Shown here piece after piece: positions 8,992 through 17,414 of a DNA stretch of 64,000 nt. Numbering within the stretch: the first letter of the stretch is position 1; each line of letters opens with the position of its first letter. The position numbers were made by a program, and so were the translations under genes. The stretch is from Pedobacter sp. Leaf194 (GTDB lineage: Bacteria > Bacteroidota > Bacteroidia > Sphingobacteriales > Sphingobacteriaceae), in NCBI RefSeq assembly GCF_001423945.1, contig NZ_LMPU01000013.1:1-64000 (forward strand), in the 5' to 3' direction. The notes beneath the pieces were generated by a model. It had not been told where the DNA came from. It ran no database searches and worked only from the letters and a program-made list of their open reading frames with translations.

Positions 8992-9318
8992 TTAAACGGA
9001 GAAACTTTCACCACAGCCGCAAGTACGACTGGCGTTCGGGTTTACGAAATTGAAACCTTTTCCATTTAGTCCGTCAGTAAAATCTAATTCAGTTCCGGCT
9101 AGGTACAGGAACGATTTCATATCCAACGCGATTTTAATCCCTCTGTCTTCAAAAAACTGATCACCTTTTTGTTCTTCGTTGTCAAAATCTAAATTGTATG
9201 ATAAACCAGAACAACCGCCACCCTTCACTGAAACACGTAAAAAGTAGTCAGAACCCATTTCAGAATCCTGCATCAGGTGCTCAATTTTATCTTTCGCTTT
9301 ATCAGTTATAGTAATCAT
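8992..9318 (-). CDS. iscA: A-type iron-sulfur carrier, IscA/HesB family
   Basis: A 108-residue iron-sulfur carrier that passes clusters from the IscU scaffold to target proteins. The three conserved cysteines are present: one in GGGCSGLSYN and two in the C-terminal CGCGESF. It is last in the iscS-iscU-iscA run, 82 bases after iscU, and is followed by a terminator. No hscA, hscB or fdx accompanies it here, so chaperones must be encoded elsewhere or replaced by other machinery. Confidence 0.93.
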   Translation of the reverse strand: MITITDKAKDKIEHLMQDSEMGSDYFLRVSVKGGGCSGLSYNLDFDNEEQKGDQFFEDRGIKIALDMKSFLYLAGTELDFTDGLNGKGFNFVNPNASRTCGCGESFSV

Positions 9319-9400
9319 AATATTAAAATTTTAGTGTCGGGTAGAAGGTTGTTAAGGCAAAATACAATTTCACTCTTATTCCTTATACCCAAAACAAGTT

Positions 9401-9814
9401 TTAGTGGTGTGATTTTTCTAAAACAATTGCTTCTAAACCATTTTTAACGCGATAATCGTTAATAGCTGATTTAATTGCATCTTCTGCCAATACGGAGCAG
9501 TGAATTTTAACTGGAGGAAGAGCCAGTTCTTCAACGATATCCATGTTATCGATAGAAAGCGCCTCATCAATTGTTTTTCCTTTTAGCCATTCTGTAGCTA
9601 ATGATGAAGATGCGATAGCCGAACCACAGCCAAATGTTTTAAATTTCGCATCTGTAATTACATTATCTTCACCAACCTCAATTTGTAAACGCATTACGTC
9701 GCCACACTCAGGTGCGCCAACCAATCCGGTTCCTACAAATTTACTGTCTTTATTTAATGTACCTACGTTACGTGGGTTATTGTAATGGTCAATTACTTTT
9801 TCTGAATATGCCAT
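9401..9814 (-). CDS. iscU: Iron-sulfur cluster scaffold IscU
   Basis: A 137-residue scaffold on which IscS-derived sulfur and iron are assembled into clusters. The three ligand cysteines are present: APECGDVMRLQ (with the adjacent Asp), FGCGSAIASSS and the KIHCSVLAEDA segment. Length and spacing are those of the classic IscU, not of SufU. It lies between iscS and iscA on the same strand, in an operon order shared widely. It ends with a histidine pair. Confidence 0.96.
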   Translation of the reverse strand: MAYSEKVIDHYNNPRNVGTLNKDSKFVGTGLVGAPECGDVMRLQIEVGEDNVITDAKFKTFGCGSAIASSSLATEWLKGKTIDEALSIDNMDIVEELALPPVKIHCSVLAEDAIKSAINDYRVKNGLEAIVLEKSHH

Positions 9815-9935
9815 AATATTTTAGATTTTAGATTTACGATTTCTGACTGTTCATCTGCCGTAAATTATTAATTTTATTTTCTATTTAATTGAGATTTCCG
9901 AATCTTAAGTCGTCAATCTACAATCGTAAATTAAT

Positions 9936-11147
9936 TTAATGTTCTGCCCACTCAATTTTACTTAAATCAATTCCTTCTTTAAACATTTCCCAAAGTGGCG
10001 AAAGTTCTCTTAAGTGATTTACTGCTTTTTGAGTTATTTCAATCGCGTGGTCAATATCTTCTTCGGTAGTAAATCTACCTAATCCATAACGGATAGAAGA
10101 ATGTGCTAAATCATCAGATAAACCCAGGCTTTTTAAAACGTAAGATGGTTCTAATGACGCTGAAGTACAAGCCGAACCCGAAGATACTGCCAAATCGCTC
10201 ATTGCCATCATTAAGCCTTCACCTTCAACATATTTGAAAGATATATTCGCTACGTGTGGCAAACGATGTTGCGTATTACCATTAACATAACTCTCTTCCA
10301 TTTTGTTTAAAGTCGATTCTAATTTATCGCGTAAAGCTGACAAACGAACTGCTTCACTTTCCATCTCTAAACGACAAAGTTCGCAAGCTTTTCCTAAGCC
10401 AACAATGCCGGGAACGTTTAACGTACCAGAACGCATTCCACGTTCATGGCCACCACCATCCATCTGCGAAGTTACTTTAACCCTTGGGTTTTTTCTGCGT
10501 ACATAAAGTGCGCCAACGCCTTTCGGACCGTACATTTTATGTGCTGAAAACGCCATTAAGTCAATCCCGTCAGCGTTAACATCAACAGGAATCTTACCAA
10601 CTGCCTGCGTAGCATCAGTCATAAATAATGCACCATACCTGTGTGCAATGGCAGAGATTTCTTTAACTGGTTGGATAACACCAATTTCGTTATTACCGTA
10701 CATTATCGACACTAAAATCGTTTCAGGAGTCATCGCAGCTTCTAACGCAGCTAAATCAATTAAACCATCTTCTTTAACGCCAAGGTAAGTAACTCTAGCA
10801 CCGTTTTTTTCAAGGTGTTTACAAGTATCCAAAACTGCCTTGTGCTCAGTAAGGGCAGTAATAATATGGTTTCCTTTATCTTTATACATCTCAAACACAC
10901 CCTTAATGGCAAGGTTGTCTGCTTCAGTTGCGCCAGATGTAAAAATAACTTCTTTTTCAGTACAGCCGATTAATTTGGCTACCTGCTCACGAGCATAATC
11001 TACTCCCTCTTCAGCCACCCATCCAAAAGCATGATTACGGCTTGCGGCGTTTCCAAATTTCTCAGTAAAGTAAGGTAGCATTGCTTCCAACACTCTAGGG
11101 TCTAAAGGTGTTGTTGCATTATTATCTAAATATATCGGCTGTTTCAT
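9936..11147 (-). CDS. iscS: Cysteine desulfurase IscS
   Basis: A 403-residue PLP enzyme that converts cysteine to alanine and hands persulfide sulfur to IscU. The PLP lysine is in AFSAHKMYGPKGVG, and the mobile-loop catalytic cysteine is in SSGSACTSASLEPS, the class I (IscS/NifS) type. The start is placed at 11147 (MKQPIYLDNNATTP). An in-frame extension reaches 11198 but would run through the promoter -7 element at 11171-11178. It is first in the iscS-iscU-iscA operon. No iscR precedes it; a methylmalonyl-CoA epimerase gene diverges instead. Confidence 0.97.
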   Translation of the reverse strand: MKQPIYLDNNATTPLDPRVLEAMLPYFTEKFGNAASRNHAFGWVAEEGVDYAREQVAKLIGCTEKEVIFTSGATEADNLAIKGVFEMYKDKGNHIITALTEHKAVLDTCKHLEKNGARVTYLGVKEDGLIDLAALEAAMTPETILVSIMYGNNEIGVIQPVKEISAIAHRYGALFMTDATQAVGKIPVDVNADGIDLMAFSAHKMYGPKGVGALYVRRKNPRVKVTSQMDGGGHERGMRSGTLNVPGIVGLGKACELCRLEMESEAVRLSALRDKLESTLNKMEESYVNGNTQHRLPHVANISFKYVEGEGLMMAMSDLAVSSGSACTSASLEPSYVLKSLGLSDDLAHSSIRYGLGRFTTEEDIDHAIEITQKAVNHLRELSPLWEMFKEGIDLSKIEWAEH

Positions 11148-11170
11148 CTCTATTCTGTTAATTATGATTA

Positions 11171-11199
11171 CAAAGATACGAAAAAAGTTTTCGAACAAT
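11171..11199 (-). promoter_or_regulatory. Promoter of the isc operon
   Basis: On the minus strand, ATTG (11199-11196), 17 bases, then TATCTTTG (11178-11171). The -7 element is a perfect TAnnTTTG, and the start codon at 11147 lies about 24 bases downstream. No clear IscR-type operator was recognised. Confidence 0.6.
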
Positions 11200-11266
11200 T
11201 ATAAATATTAGCTATGACCTTATAGATAAAACATGCATTTTTACATTCAACCAACCTTTTTAAACG

Positions 11267-11674
11267 ATGAATAAGATAGAACATATCGGCATTGCTGTAA
11301 ACAACTTAAATAAATCGGTACCACTCTACGAATTATTATTGAATACCTCTTGTTATAAAACCGAAATTGTTGCTTCCGAGCACGTTAACACGGCATTTTT
11401 AAAAACGGGCGAGAATAAAGTAGAACTTCTGGAGGCCACTTCTGAAGAGAGTGCAATTGCAAAATTTTTAGAAAAAAAAGGTGAAGGGATTCATCATATA
11501 GCCTTCGCTGTAGATGATATTCTCGTAGAAATGGAGCGGTTAAAATCAAATGGATTTGTGCTTTTGAGCGATGTGCCAAAAAAAGGTGCAGATAATAAAA
11601 TGGTTTGCTTCGTTCATCCCAAGAGCACCAACGGTGTGTTAATAGAACTTTGTCAGGAAATTAAATGGGTGTAA
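11267..11674 (+). CDS. mce: Methylmalonyl-CoA epimerase
   Basis: This 135-residue VOC-superfamily enzyme interconverts (R)- and (S)-methylmalonyl-CoA in propionyl-CoA metabolism. Metal ligands and active-site parts are visible: His at residue 6 (IEHIGIAV), Glu in KVELLEA, GIHHIAFAVDD in the second beta-alpha-beta unit, and the terminal GVLIELCQ. It diverges from iscS. The acyl-CoA carboxylase beta subunit at 38497 could belong to the same pathway, although the two are 27 kb apart. Confidence 0.92.
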   Translation: MNKIEHIGIAVNNLNKSVPLYELLLNTSCYKTEIVASEHVNTAFLKTGENKVELLEATSEESAIAKFLEKKGEGIHHIAFAVDDILVEMERLKSNGFVLLSDVPKKGADNKMVCFVHPKSTNGVLIELCQEIKWV

Positions 11675-11759
11675 AGCCAGCTGCTGCGGCTTAAAGTTAA
11701 GATTTGCCTGACCCAAAATTGAACTGCTTTTTCAAAATGCCCTGATATTGATTCGAAAA

Positions 11760-11855
11760 TGAACGTTCAAATTCCTGTCGCTTGCAGCAGTCCTGCTAAC
11801 CGCTATAGTCCCGATGAAGAATCGGGAGCTGTCGCTTTTATCAGGTTTAATTAAT
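11760..11855. repeat. Structured intergenic element, candidate dispersed repeat
   Basis: The region contains two direct copies of CTGTCGCTT (about 11778 and 11829), and between them a 7-base-pair hairpin TCCCGAT-gaaga-ATCGGGA (about 11809-11827) and an AGCAG/CTGCT inverted pair. It is more GC-rich than its surroundings and encodes nothing convincing. Its look is that of the dispersed elements seen between genes in Pedobacter-type genomes, but that is memory of the genus, not something shown here; no second close copy was found in this window. Confidence 0.45.
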
Positions 11856-11931
11856 CAAGTTTAGTGCTTCTAAGCCCGTTTGCAAAGAGCAGACAACTTT
11901 AGTATTCGCTAATTCATTAAATCACTGTCCG

Positions 11932-12213
11932 GTGTCACTAACCAAAATCATCAGCAAAGATTTCGATATAGACGAGAACCTTGCAGAAAACCAACTTCGG
12001 GATGTTTTGATAACTGCTTTCGCCTATCTGATTGATAACGATTTCCCCAAGTTAATTCAGATTTTATACAAAGCTGATGTAGACCAATATAAACTTAAAG
12101 AACTTCTCGAAACTGTAGAAGGCAAAAGCTCCGCAGAAGTTATCGCCGACGCTTACCTGGACAGGCAATTGGCTAAAATTGAAACCTGGAAGAAATATAG
12201 CAGTAAGGGCTAA
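11932..12213 (+). CDS. Small conserved-looking protein of unknown function
   Basis: A 93-residue protein with a GTG start and no better ATG nearby. It is predicted helical and acidic (DENLAENQLRDVLITAFAYLIDNDFPKLIQIL) with no signal peptide, membrane helix or cysteine. The pattern of charged heptads suggests a compact helical bundle. It sits alone between the structured intergenic element and the amidase, co-directional with mce, 258 bases downstream. I do not recognise the family. The ordinary codon use supports a true gene. Confidence 0.6.
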   Translation: MSLTKIISKDFDIDENLAENQLRDVLITAFAYLIDNDFPKLIQILYKADVDQYKLKELLETVEGKSSAEVIADAYLDRQLAKIETWKKYSSKG

Positions 12214-12324
12214 AGCCGAAAATTTAAAGCAGACTTAACGCTCCATTTTGAGGCAACAATATTTTCCGTTAAAGATATCGCGATTCAGTAAATTCATTTT
12301 GTTTCTGGGTTTAGTTGAAAACAA

Positions 12325-13947
12325 CTAAACACCAGAAGAAAAATTCGACGATTTGATAAATTTTGGCGGGCTTCTGTGTTTAGTTGCCTGCTCATACGCA
12401 AATGCCATAGCTAAAATTTTGGGTTCTTCGTAAGCTAACGCCATAAAGGATAACCCAACAGGTAGTTCATAAATTTTACCCATTGGCACAGTAATATGGG
12501 GGAAACCCGCCATTGCTGCAGGCGAACAGAAATAAAAGCCGTCGCTGTAATCTCCGTTAAACAGATCTATAGCCGATGGAATTCCAAAACTAGTTCCTGC
12601 AATGGCATCCAACTTATATTTTGCCATTAAACCAGCAATTATCTTTCTAGAAGAAATTACTTTTTCGAGTGCATCTTTATATTCTTTGCTGTCAATGTTG
12701 GGTGCTTTCTCGCTACTTTCTAAAGTTTCCTGCTTAAAGTAGGGCATAGCTGTGCTTTCATTTGCTTTATTAAACGCTATTACTTCGGTTAACGTTTTTA
12801 CTTTGGCCTGTGCGTTCGCAAGGTATGCGTTTACGCCATCTTTAAATTCACATTGCAGCACCGTAAAACTCGCCGAACCAATTACCCTCATTTCCTTTAA
12901 AAGCTCAACTTCAACAATGTCGGCGCCAAGTTCTTTAAGTTTGCTTATGGCATTGCTGTAAAGCGCAACCACGCTTTCGTGTCCGGTTAAAAACGACTTT
13001 TCGACGCCAATTCTTTTCCCTTTAATTGCATCAGTTTTTAAAAAGAATGTGTAATCTTTAGCGGCTTTTCCTTCACTATTTCTAGTCACGCTGTCTGTAG
13101 TATCTATCCCTGTTAACGCGGAAAGTAAAATCGCTACATCAGTAACATTTCTGCCCATTGGCCCCGCCGTATCCTGCGTTTTTGATATAGGAATAATGCC
13201 ACTTCTGCTTAATAATCCTACCGTAGGTTTAAGGCCAACAACGCCGTTGTAGGATGCGGGCGCAATCACAGAGCCATTGGTTTCTGTTCCAATTGCCACT
13301 GCACACAGATTTGCAGATACTGCTGAGCCAGAGCCAGAACTCGAGCCACTTGGACTTCTATCCAGTATAAAAGGGTTTTTCGTTTGTCCGCCGCGACTGC
13401 TCCAGCCGCTACAAGAGCGTGTTGAACGGAAATTAGCCCATTCACTTAAATTAGTTTTACCTAAAATTACCGCACCTGCTTCACGAAGTTTTTTAACAAT
13501 AAATGCATCTTCACTCGCCACATTCCCGGCTAGAGCTAAAGAGCCTGCGGTCGTATGCATTTTATCAGCTGTATCTATATTATCTTTAATTAAAACAGGA
13601 ATACCATGCAGCATCCCTCTTAATTTTCCATTCTTTCTTTCCGCATCGAGTTGGCCGGCAATTTCTAATGCTTCTGGGTTTAATTCAATTACTGCATTTA
13701 GTTTTGGGCCGCTTTTATCAATTTTCTCGATCCTTTTTAAATACATTTTGGTAAGTGCCTTTGATGATGTTTTACCGGTTTGCATCAGTTTCTGAAGCTC
13801 GGTTACTGTAATTTCATTCAGTTCAAAATCATCAGTAAACTCGCTGTTACCCGAGGGTTTAGTAACAAGAGCTGCAGATGCGGGCAAGCCAATACCGGTA
13901 AGTAAACCTGCGGCAGAGCTGCTTTTAATAAAGTTTCTTCTATTCAT
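12325..13947 (-). CDS. Exported amidase-signature protein
   Basis: A 540-residue amidase-signature hydrolase. The catalytic Ser-cisSer-Lys set is visible: Lys121 in VLIKDNIDT, the serine-rich loop SPSGSSSGSGSAV (about 199-210) and the nucleophile Ser226 in TETNGSVIAPAS. The N-terminus MNRRNFIKSSSAAGLL carries a twin-arginine motif and a hydrophobic core, so export by Tat to the periplasm is likely. Hence it is probably not the GatA subunit of tRNA amidotransferase, despite the shared fold; no gatB or gatC is nearby. The substrate is unknown. It is monocistronic. Confidence 0.88.
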   Translation of the reverse strand: MNRRNFIKSSSAAGLLTGIGLPASAALVTKPSGNSEFTDDFELNEITVTELQKLMQTGKTSSKALTKMYLKRIEKIDKSGPKLNAVIELNPEALEIAGQLDAERKNGKLRGMLHGIPVLIKDNIDTADKMHTTAGSLALAGNVASEDAFIVKKLREAGAVILGKTNLSEWANFRSTRSCSGWSSRGGQTKNPFILDRSPSGSSSGSGSAVSANLCAVAIGTETNGSVIAPASYNGVVGLKPTVGLLSRSGIIPISKTQDTAGPMGRNVTDVAILLSALTGIDTTDSVTRNSEGKAAKDYTFFLKTDAIKGKRIGVEKSFLTGHESVVALYSNAISKLKELGADIVEVELLKEMRVIGSASFTVLQCEFKDGVNAYLANAQAKVKTLTEVIAFNKANESTAMPYFKQETLESSEKAPNIDSKEYKDALEKVISSRKIIAGLMAKYKLDAIAGTSFGIPSAIDLFNGDYSDGFYFCSPAAMAGFPHITVPMGKIYELPVGLSFMALAYEEPKILAMAFAYEQATKHRSPPKFIKSSNFSSGV

Positions 13948-14044
13948 GGAGTTGATAAAAAAGCTTAGAGCAATAAATATAAAAGATAAATGTTTTAAAT
14001 AAATACAATTTGAAAAATGCTTAAATTTAAAATTCTAGTTTACA

Positions 14045-14076
14045 CTTGTATTTCAGAAATAAAATTAAGATATTTG
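14045..14076 (+). promoter_or_regulatory. Promoter of rpmE2
   Basis: CTTG at 14045-14048, a 20-base spacer, and GATATTTG at 14069-14076 approximate TTTG-N20-TAnnTTTG. The predicted leader before the start codon at 14191 is about 108 bases, long enough for a regulatory structure. Confidence 0.5.
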
Positions 14077-14190
14077 CATCCTCTAAAATAGAGATAGAAA
14101 AGACTAACAGAAAGGTCATAAGCGTTGTTGCCAGCAAATTGCAAAAATGTTCTTGATGCTTTCAACACAAATAACTTAAATAATATTCAA

Positions 14191-14439
14191 ATGAAAAAAG
14201 ATTTGCACCCTACTAGCTACAGACCAGTTGTTTTCAAAGACATGTCTAACGAATATGCTTTCTTAACAAAATCTTGCGTAGATACTAAAGAGACTATTAA
14301 ATGGGAAGATGGAAATGAGTATCCTCTTTATAAATTAGAGATTTCTCACATGTCTCACCCTTTTTATACTGGTAAAATGAAATTGGTTGATACAGCAGGA
14401 CGTATCGATAAATTTAAAAACCGTTACGCTAAAAAATAA
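14191..14439 (+). CDS. rpmE2: 50S ribosomal protein L31 type B
   Basis: An 82-residue ribosomal protein. The N-terminus MKKDLHPTSYRPVVFKDMSN is characteristic of type B (zinc-independent) L31: the CxxC zinc ribbon of the zinc-binding form is absent and only one cysteine is present. The start at 14191 matches the family; the extra 22 codons upstream in frame are leader. It is followed directly by a terminator, so it is transcribed alone, from a leader of about 108 bases. No zinc-type L31 is in this window, so whether this is the only copy cannot be said. Confidence 0.96.
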   Translation: MKKDLHPTSYRPVVFKDMSNEYAFLTKSCVDTKETIKWEDGNEYPLYKLEISHMSHPFYTGKMKLVDTAGRIDKFKNRYAKK

Positions 14440-14463
14440 TTTTAGGCGTAAAAAGCATTTTTT

Positions 14464-14498
14464 AAAGTCCCTTTGCCAAAAGCATCGGGACTTTTTTT
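14464..14498 (+). terminator. Terminator after rpmE2
   Basis: AAAGTCCC (14464-14471) and GGGACTTT (14487-14494) form a perfect 8-base-pair stem, followed by more T residues. The following gene begins 13 bases later. Confidence 0.85.
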
Positions 14499-14511
14499 AT
14501 TTTTGTGGCTT

Positions 14512-15678
14512 ATGACAATCAACCTTTTTGATGATTCGAGTTGGGAATCATTACGCCCGCTTACTTTTACACGCCCGGTAGCCGATTTACGAATAGGTAT
14601 TTTAACAATAGCAGAGAAATGGGCGAAACATCTAAATGCCGATTTTGGATTCCAAACCCAGGAATATTTGTCGGTAAAGTATCCCGCAAAAGTTAATGCA
14701 AATCTTTTTATCAATGGGTGTATTTGTCCTGATGAAGCTTTGGTTGATGCCATAAGCCAATTGAAAGATGGTGAAGTATTGCTTAAAGGTGATTTTCTTA
14801 TTGCACATCACAACGATCCAGCGCAGTCAGATGCGGTGACATCTAATAAAAAGATACAGTACACGCAGGATTTCGTTAGGATTATTTATCCCGAAGATAT
14901 TTTTGTTAACAACCCCGCCGAAATAAGAAAGGATTTTGTGTTACTAATCAAGGGACGTACGTCTGCAAAAATCAGTAGCACGAATCAATTGTTGGGCGAC
15001 GATATCTTTTTTGAAGAAGGCGCCAAAGCAGAATGCAGCGTTTTAAATTCCGGTTACGGACCAATTTACGTTGGTAAAAACGCTGAGATTTGGGAAGGAA
15101 GTTTAATAAGAGGATCTTTTGCGCTTTGCGAAAATTCATCAATTAAAATGGGTGCCAAGATTTATTCGGGTACTACTATCGGACCTAACAGCCGTGCAGG
15201 AGGCGAAATTAATAATTCGGTAATATGGGGGAATTCTGCCAAAGGACATGAAGGATATCTGGGTAATTCGGTACTTGGCGAATGGGTTAACATTGGTGCC
15301 GATACCAATAACTCAAACCTGAAAAACAATTATGCTGAAGTAAAGCTTTACGATTACGAAAGTAAAAAAATGCGTAATACTAATTTGCAGTTCTGTGGTT
15401 TGGTTATGGCCGATCATGCTAAATCCGGTATTAATACAATGTTTAATACAGGCAGTGTTGTAGGCGTTAGCGCAAATATTTTTGGCGGCGGCTTGCCTCC
15501 AAATCACATTCCCGATTTTAGCTGGGGTGGAGCAGATGGGTTTTTGGATTACAAACTAAATAAAATGTTCGAAACTACAGCGAAAGTATTTGCAAGAAAA
15601 AATGTAATTTTCGATGATACAGAAAAAGATATACTGACCAAGGTATTCGAATTAACAGCTCCTCACAGAAATTTTTAA
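14512..15678 (+). CDS. GlmU-like sugar-nucleotidyltransferase-related protein
   Basis: About 388 residues from the ATG at 14512 (MTINLFDDSSWESLRPLTFT). The N-terminal half resembles a degenerate nucleotidyltransferase domain (LRPLTFTRPVADLRIGILTI), but no clear GxGTRM nucleotide-binding loop is seen. The C-terminal half is a left-handed beta-helix built of hexapeptide repeats (about 180-330: IYVGKNAEIWEGSLIRG, KMGAKIYSGTTIGP). This GlmU-family form is widespread in Bacteroidota and its reaction is unproven. It heads a co-directional run with tpiA, prmA and mpl; the gap to tpiA is 51 bases. Confidence 0.85.
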   Translation: MTINLFDDSSWESLRPLTFTRPVADLRIGILTIAEKWAKHLNADFGFQTQEYLSVKYPAKVNANLFINGCICPDEALVDAISQLKDGEVLLKGDFLIAHHNDPAQSDAVTSNKKIQYTQDFVRIIYPEDIFVNNPAEIRKDFVLLIKGRTSAKISSTNQLLGDDIFFEEGAKAECSVLNSGYGPIYVGKNAEIWEGSLIRGSFALCENSSIKMGAKIYSGTTIGPNSRAGGEINNSVIWGNSAKGHEGYLGNSVLGEWVNIGADTNNSNLKNNYAEVKLYDYESKKMRNTNLQFCGLVMADHAKSGINTMFNTGSVVGVSANIFGGGLPPNHIPDFSWGGADGFLDYKLNKMFETTAKVFARKNVIFDDTEKDILTKVFELTAPHRNF

Positions 15679-15729
15679 TATTTAACCATCATTTATAATA
15701 GAAATCATCAATTAGCAAAATAAAACACA

Positions 15730-16491
15730 ATGAGAAAACAAATAGTAGCCGGTAACTGGAAAATGAATTTAGACTATAACGAAGGGATTTCGTTATTCAG
15801 TGAGATTGTAAATATGGTGAAGGATGAGCGTAAAGGTGATCAATTAGCTGTTATTTGCGCTCCTTTTATTCATTTGAATAGTTTGGCCAAATTGGGTGGA
15901 AATGATGTTAAAATAGGTGCTCAAAATATTCATGATAAAGAGAGCGGTGCTTACACAGGTGAAATCTCCGCAAAGATGGTTAAATCTGTCGGCGTGGAAT
16001 ACGTAATTTTAGGTCATTCAGAACGCAGACAATATCAGGCTGAAAGTGATGAGCTATTAGCAGCAAAAACTAAAATTGCCCTGGCTAACAATTTAAAGCC
16101 GATATTTTGTATTGGAGAAACTTTAGATGAACGTAACAACGGCAGTTACTATGAGGTTTTGAAAAAGCAGTTAATTAACGGCCTTTTTAGCTTAACGGAA
16201 GATGATTTTAGAAAAGTTGTTATTGCTTACGAACCAGTTTGGGCAATCGGCACTGGCTTAACCGCATCTCCGGAGCAAGCTCAGGATATTCATGCTTTTA
16301 TCCGCAGTGAAATTGAAGCCAATTATGGGTTTAATGTTGCAGATGATACAACAATTTTATACGGAGGAAGTTGCAATCCGGGTAATGCTGCGAGTTTATT
16401 TGCACAAAAGGATATTGATGGTGGCTTAATTGGTGGCGCTTCGTTAAAATCAAGAGACTTTACAGATATTATTAAAGCTTTAAACAGCTAA
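15730..16491 (+). CDS. tpiA: Triosephosphate isomerase
   Basis: The 253-residue glycolytic enzyme interconverts dihydroxyacetone phosphate and glyceraldehyde 3-phosphate. Catalytic residues are complete: Asn9 and Lys11 in GNWKMN, His96 in ILGHSERR and Glu168 in AYEPVWAIGTG; the phosphate-binding loop GGSCNPGNA and GGLIGGASL follow. The stop codon overlaps the prmA start by one base (TAATG), so the two are translationally coupled. Confidence 0.98.
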   Translation: MRKQIVAGNWKMNLDYNEGISLFSEIVNMVKDERKGDQLAVICAPFIHLNSLAKLGGNDVKIGAQNIHDKESGAYTGEISAKMVKSVGVEYVILGHSERRQYQAESDELLAAKTKIALANNLKPIFCIGETLDERNNGSYYEVLKKQLINGLFSLTEDDFRKVVIAYEPVWAIGTGLTASPEQAQDIHAFIRSEIEANYGFNVADDTTILYGGSCNPGNAASLFAQKDIDGGLIGGASLKSRDFTDIIKALNS

Positions 16492-17336
16492 TGCAGTATA
16501 TAAAAGCAATTTTTAAGTTCGAAGGTATAGAAGACTATCAGCAGGATTTGCTCATCAGCGAACTTGCAGACTTAGGCTTCGATACCTTTGAGGATAATGA
16601 AAACGGATTTATCGCCTTTATTATAAAAGATAATTTCGATAGTGAGGGACTGGAAAAGCTGATTTCAACCTATGCTGAAGATTTCAAAACCGAATATGTT
16701 TTAGAAGACGTAGCCGATGAAAACTGGAACGCTGAATGGGAAAAAAATTTTAGTCCCTTAATCATCGACGATGTATGTTATGTTAGGGCAACTTTCCATG
16801 AGGCTCAGCCATCGTATCCTTACGAGATTATAATTGATCCGAAAATGGCCTTTGGAACTGGTCATCATCAAACAACAACAATGATGATGCAGTACATTTT
16901 GGCTGCAGATTTGAAGGATAAAGATCTCTTAGATATGGGTTGTGGCACCGGGATATTAGCAATTCTTGCAGCGAAGCTTGGTGCTAAAACATTGATGGCC
17001 ATTGATTATGACGACATTTGTTACCAAAGTACATTGGAGAATGCCCAGCTTAATGCTGTCGAAAACTTAAAGGCGTTGTGTGGAAGTAAGGAAGTAATTC
17101 CGGATGTTGAATACGATGTTATACTTGCCAACATCAATAGAAACATTCTGCTTGATCAGATTGGCAGGTATTCAGAAGTATTGAAACCTGACGGAAAGAT
17201 TTTTTTTAGCGGCTTCTATCTCGATCCCGATTTAGCAATGATTACAGCAGAATGTGCCAAATTCGGCATCAGGTATGTTGATCATAAACAAAATGGCGAT
17301 TGGGTTGCGGCTCAATTCGAAAAGAAAAATGATTGA
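16491..17336 (+). CDS. prmA: Ribosomal protein L11 methyltransferase
   Basis: A 281-residue SAM-dependent methyltransferase that trimethylates ribosomal protein L11. The N-terminal substrate-recognition domain (about 1-95) is followed by the Rossmann catalytic domain with the family mark FGTGHHQTTTMM, the SAM loop LDMGCGTGILAILAAKLGA and motif IV LANINRNIL. Its coupling to tpiA by a one-base overlap is a lineage arrangement rather than a metabolic link. Confidence 0.95.
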   Translation: MQYIKAIFKFEGIEDYQQDLLISELADLGFDTFEDNENGFIAFIIKDNFDSEGLEKLISTYAEDFKTEYVLEDVADENWNAEWEKNFSPLIIDDVCYVRATFHEAQPSYPYEIIIDPKMAFGTGHHQTTTMMMQYILAADLKDKDLLDMGCGTGILAILAAKLGAKTLMAIDYDDICYQSTLENAQLNAVENLKALCGSKEVIPDVEYDVILANINRNILLDQIGRYSEVLKPDGKIFFSGFYLDPDLAMITAECAKFGIRYVDHKQNGDWVAAQFEKKND

Positions 17337-17414
17337 ATTTTTTAGTGAGTGGATGCTGATTCAAATGTCGGGCAATCCCTCATTCGATTATTCTCTAATT
17401 CAATAATTAAAAAT

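Noticed and set aside
12325..13947. GatA, the tRNA-dependent amidotransferase subunit
   Set aside because: The Tat-type signal and lack of gatB or gatC point to an exported amidase instead.
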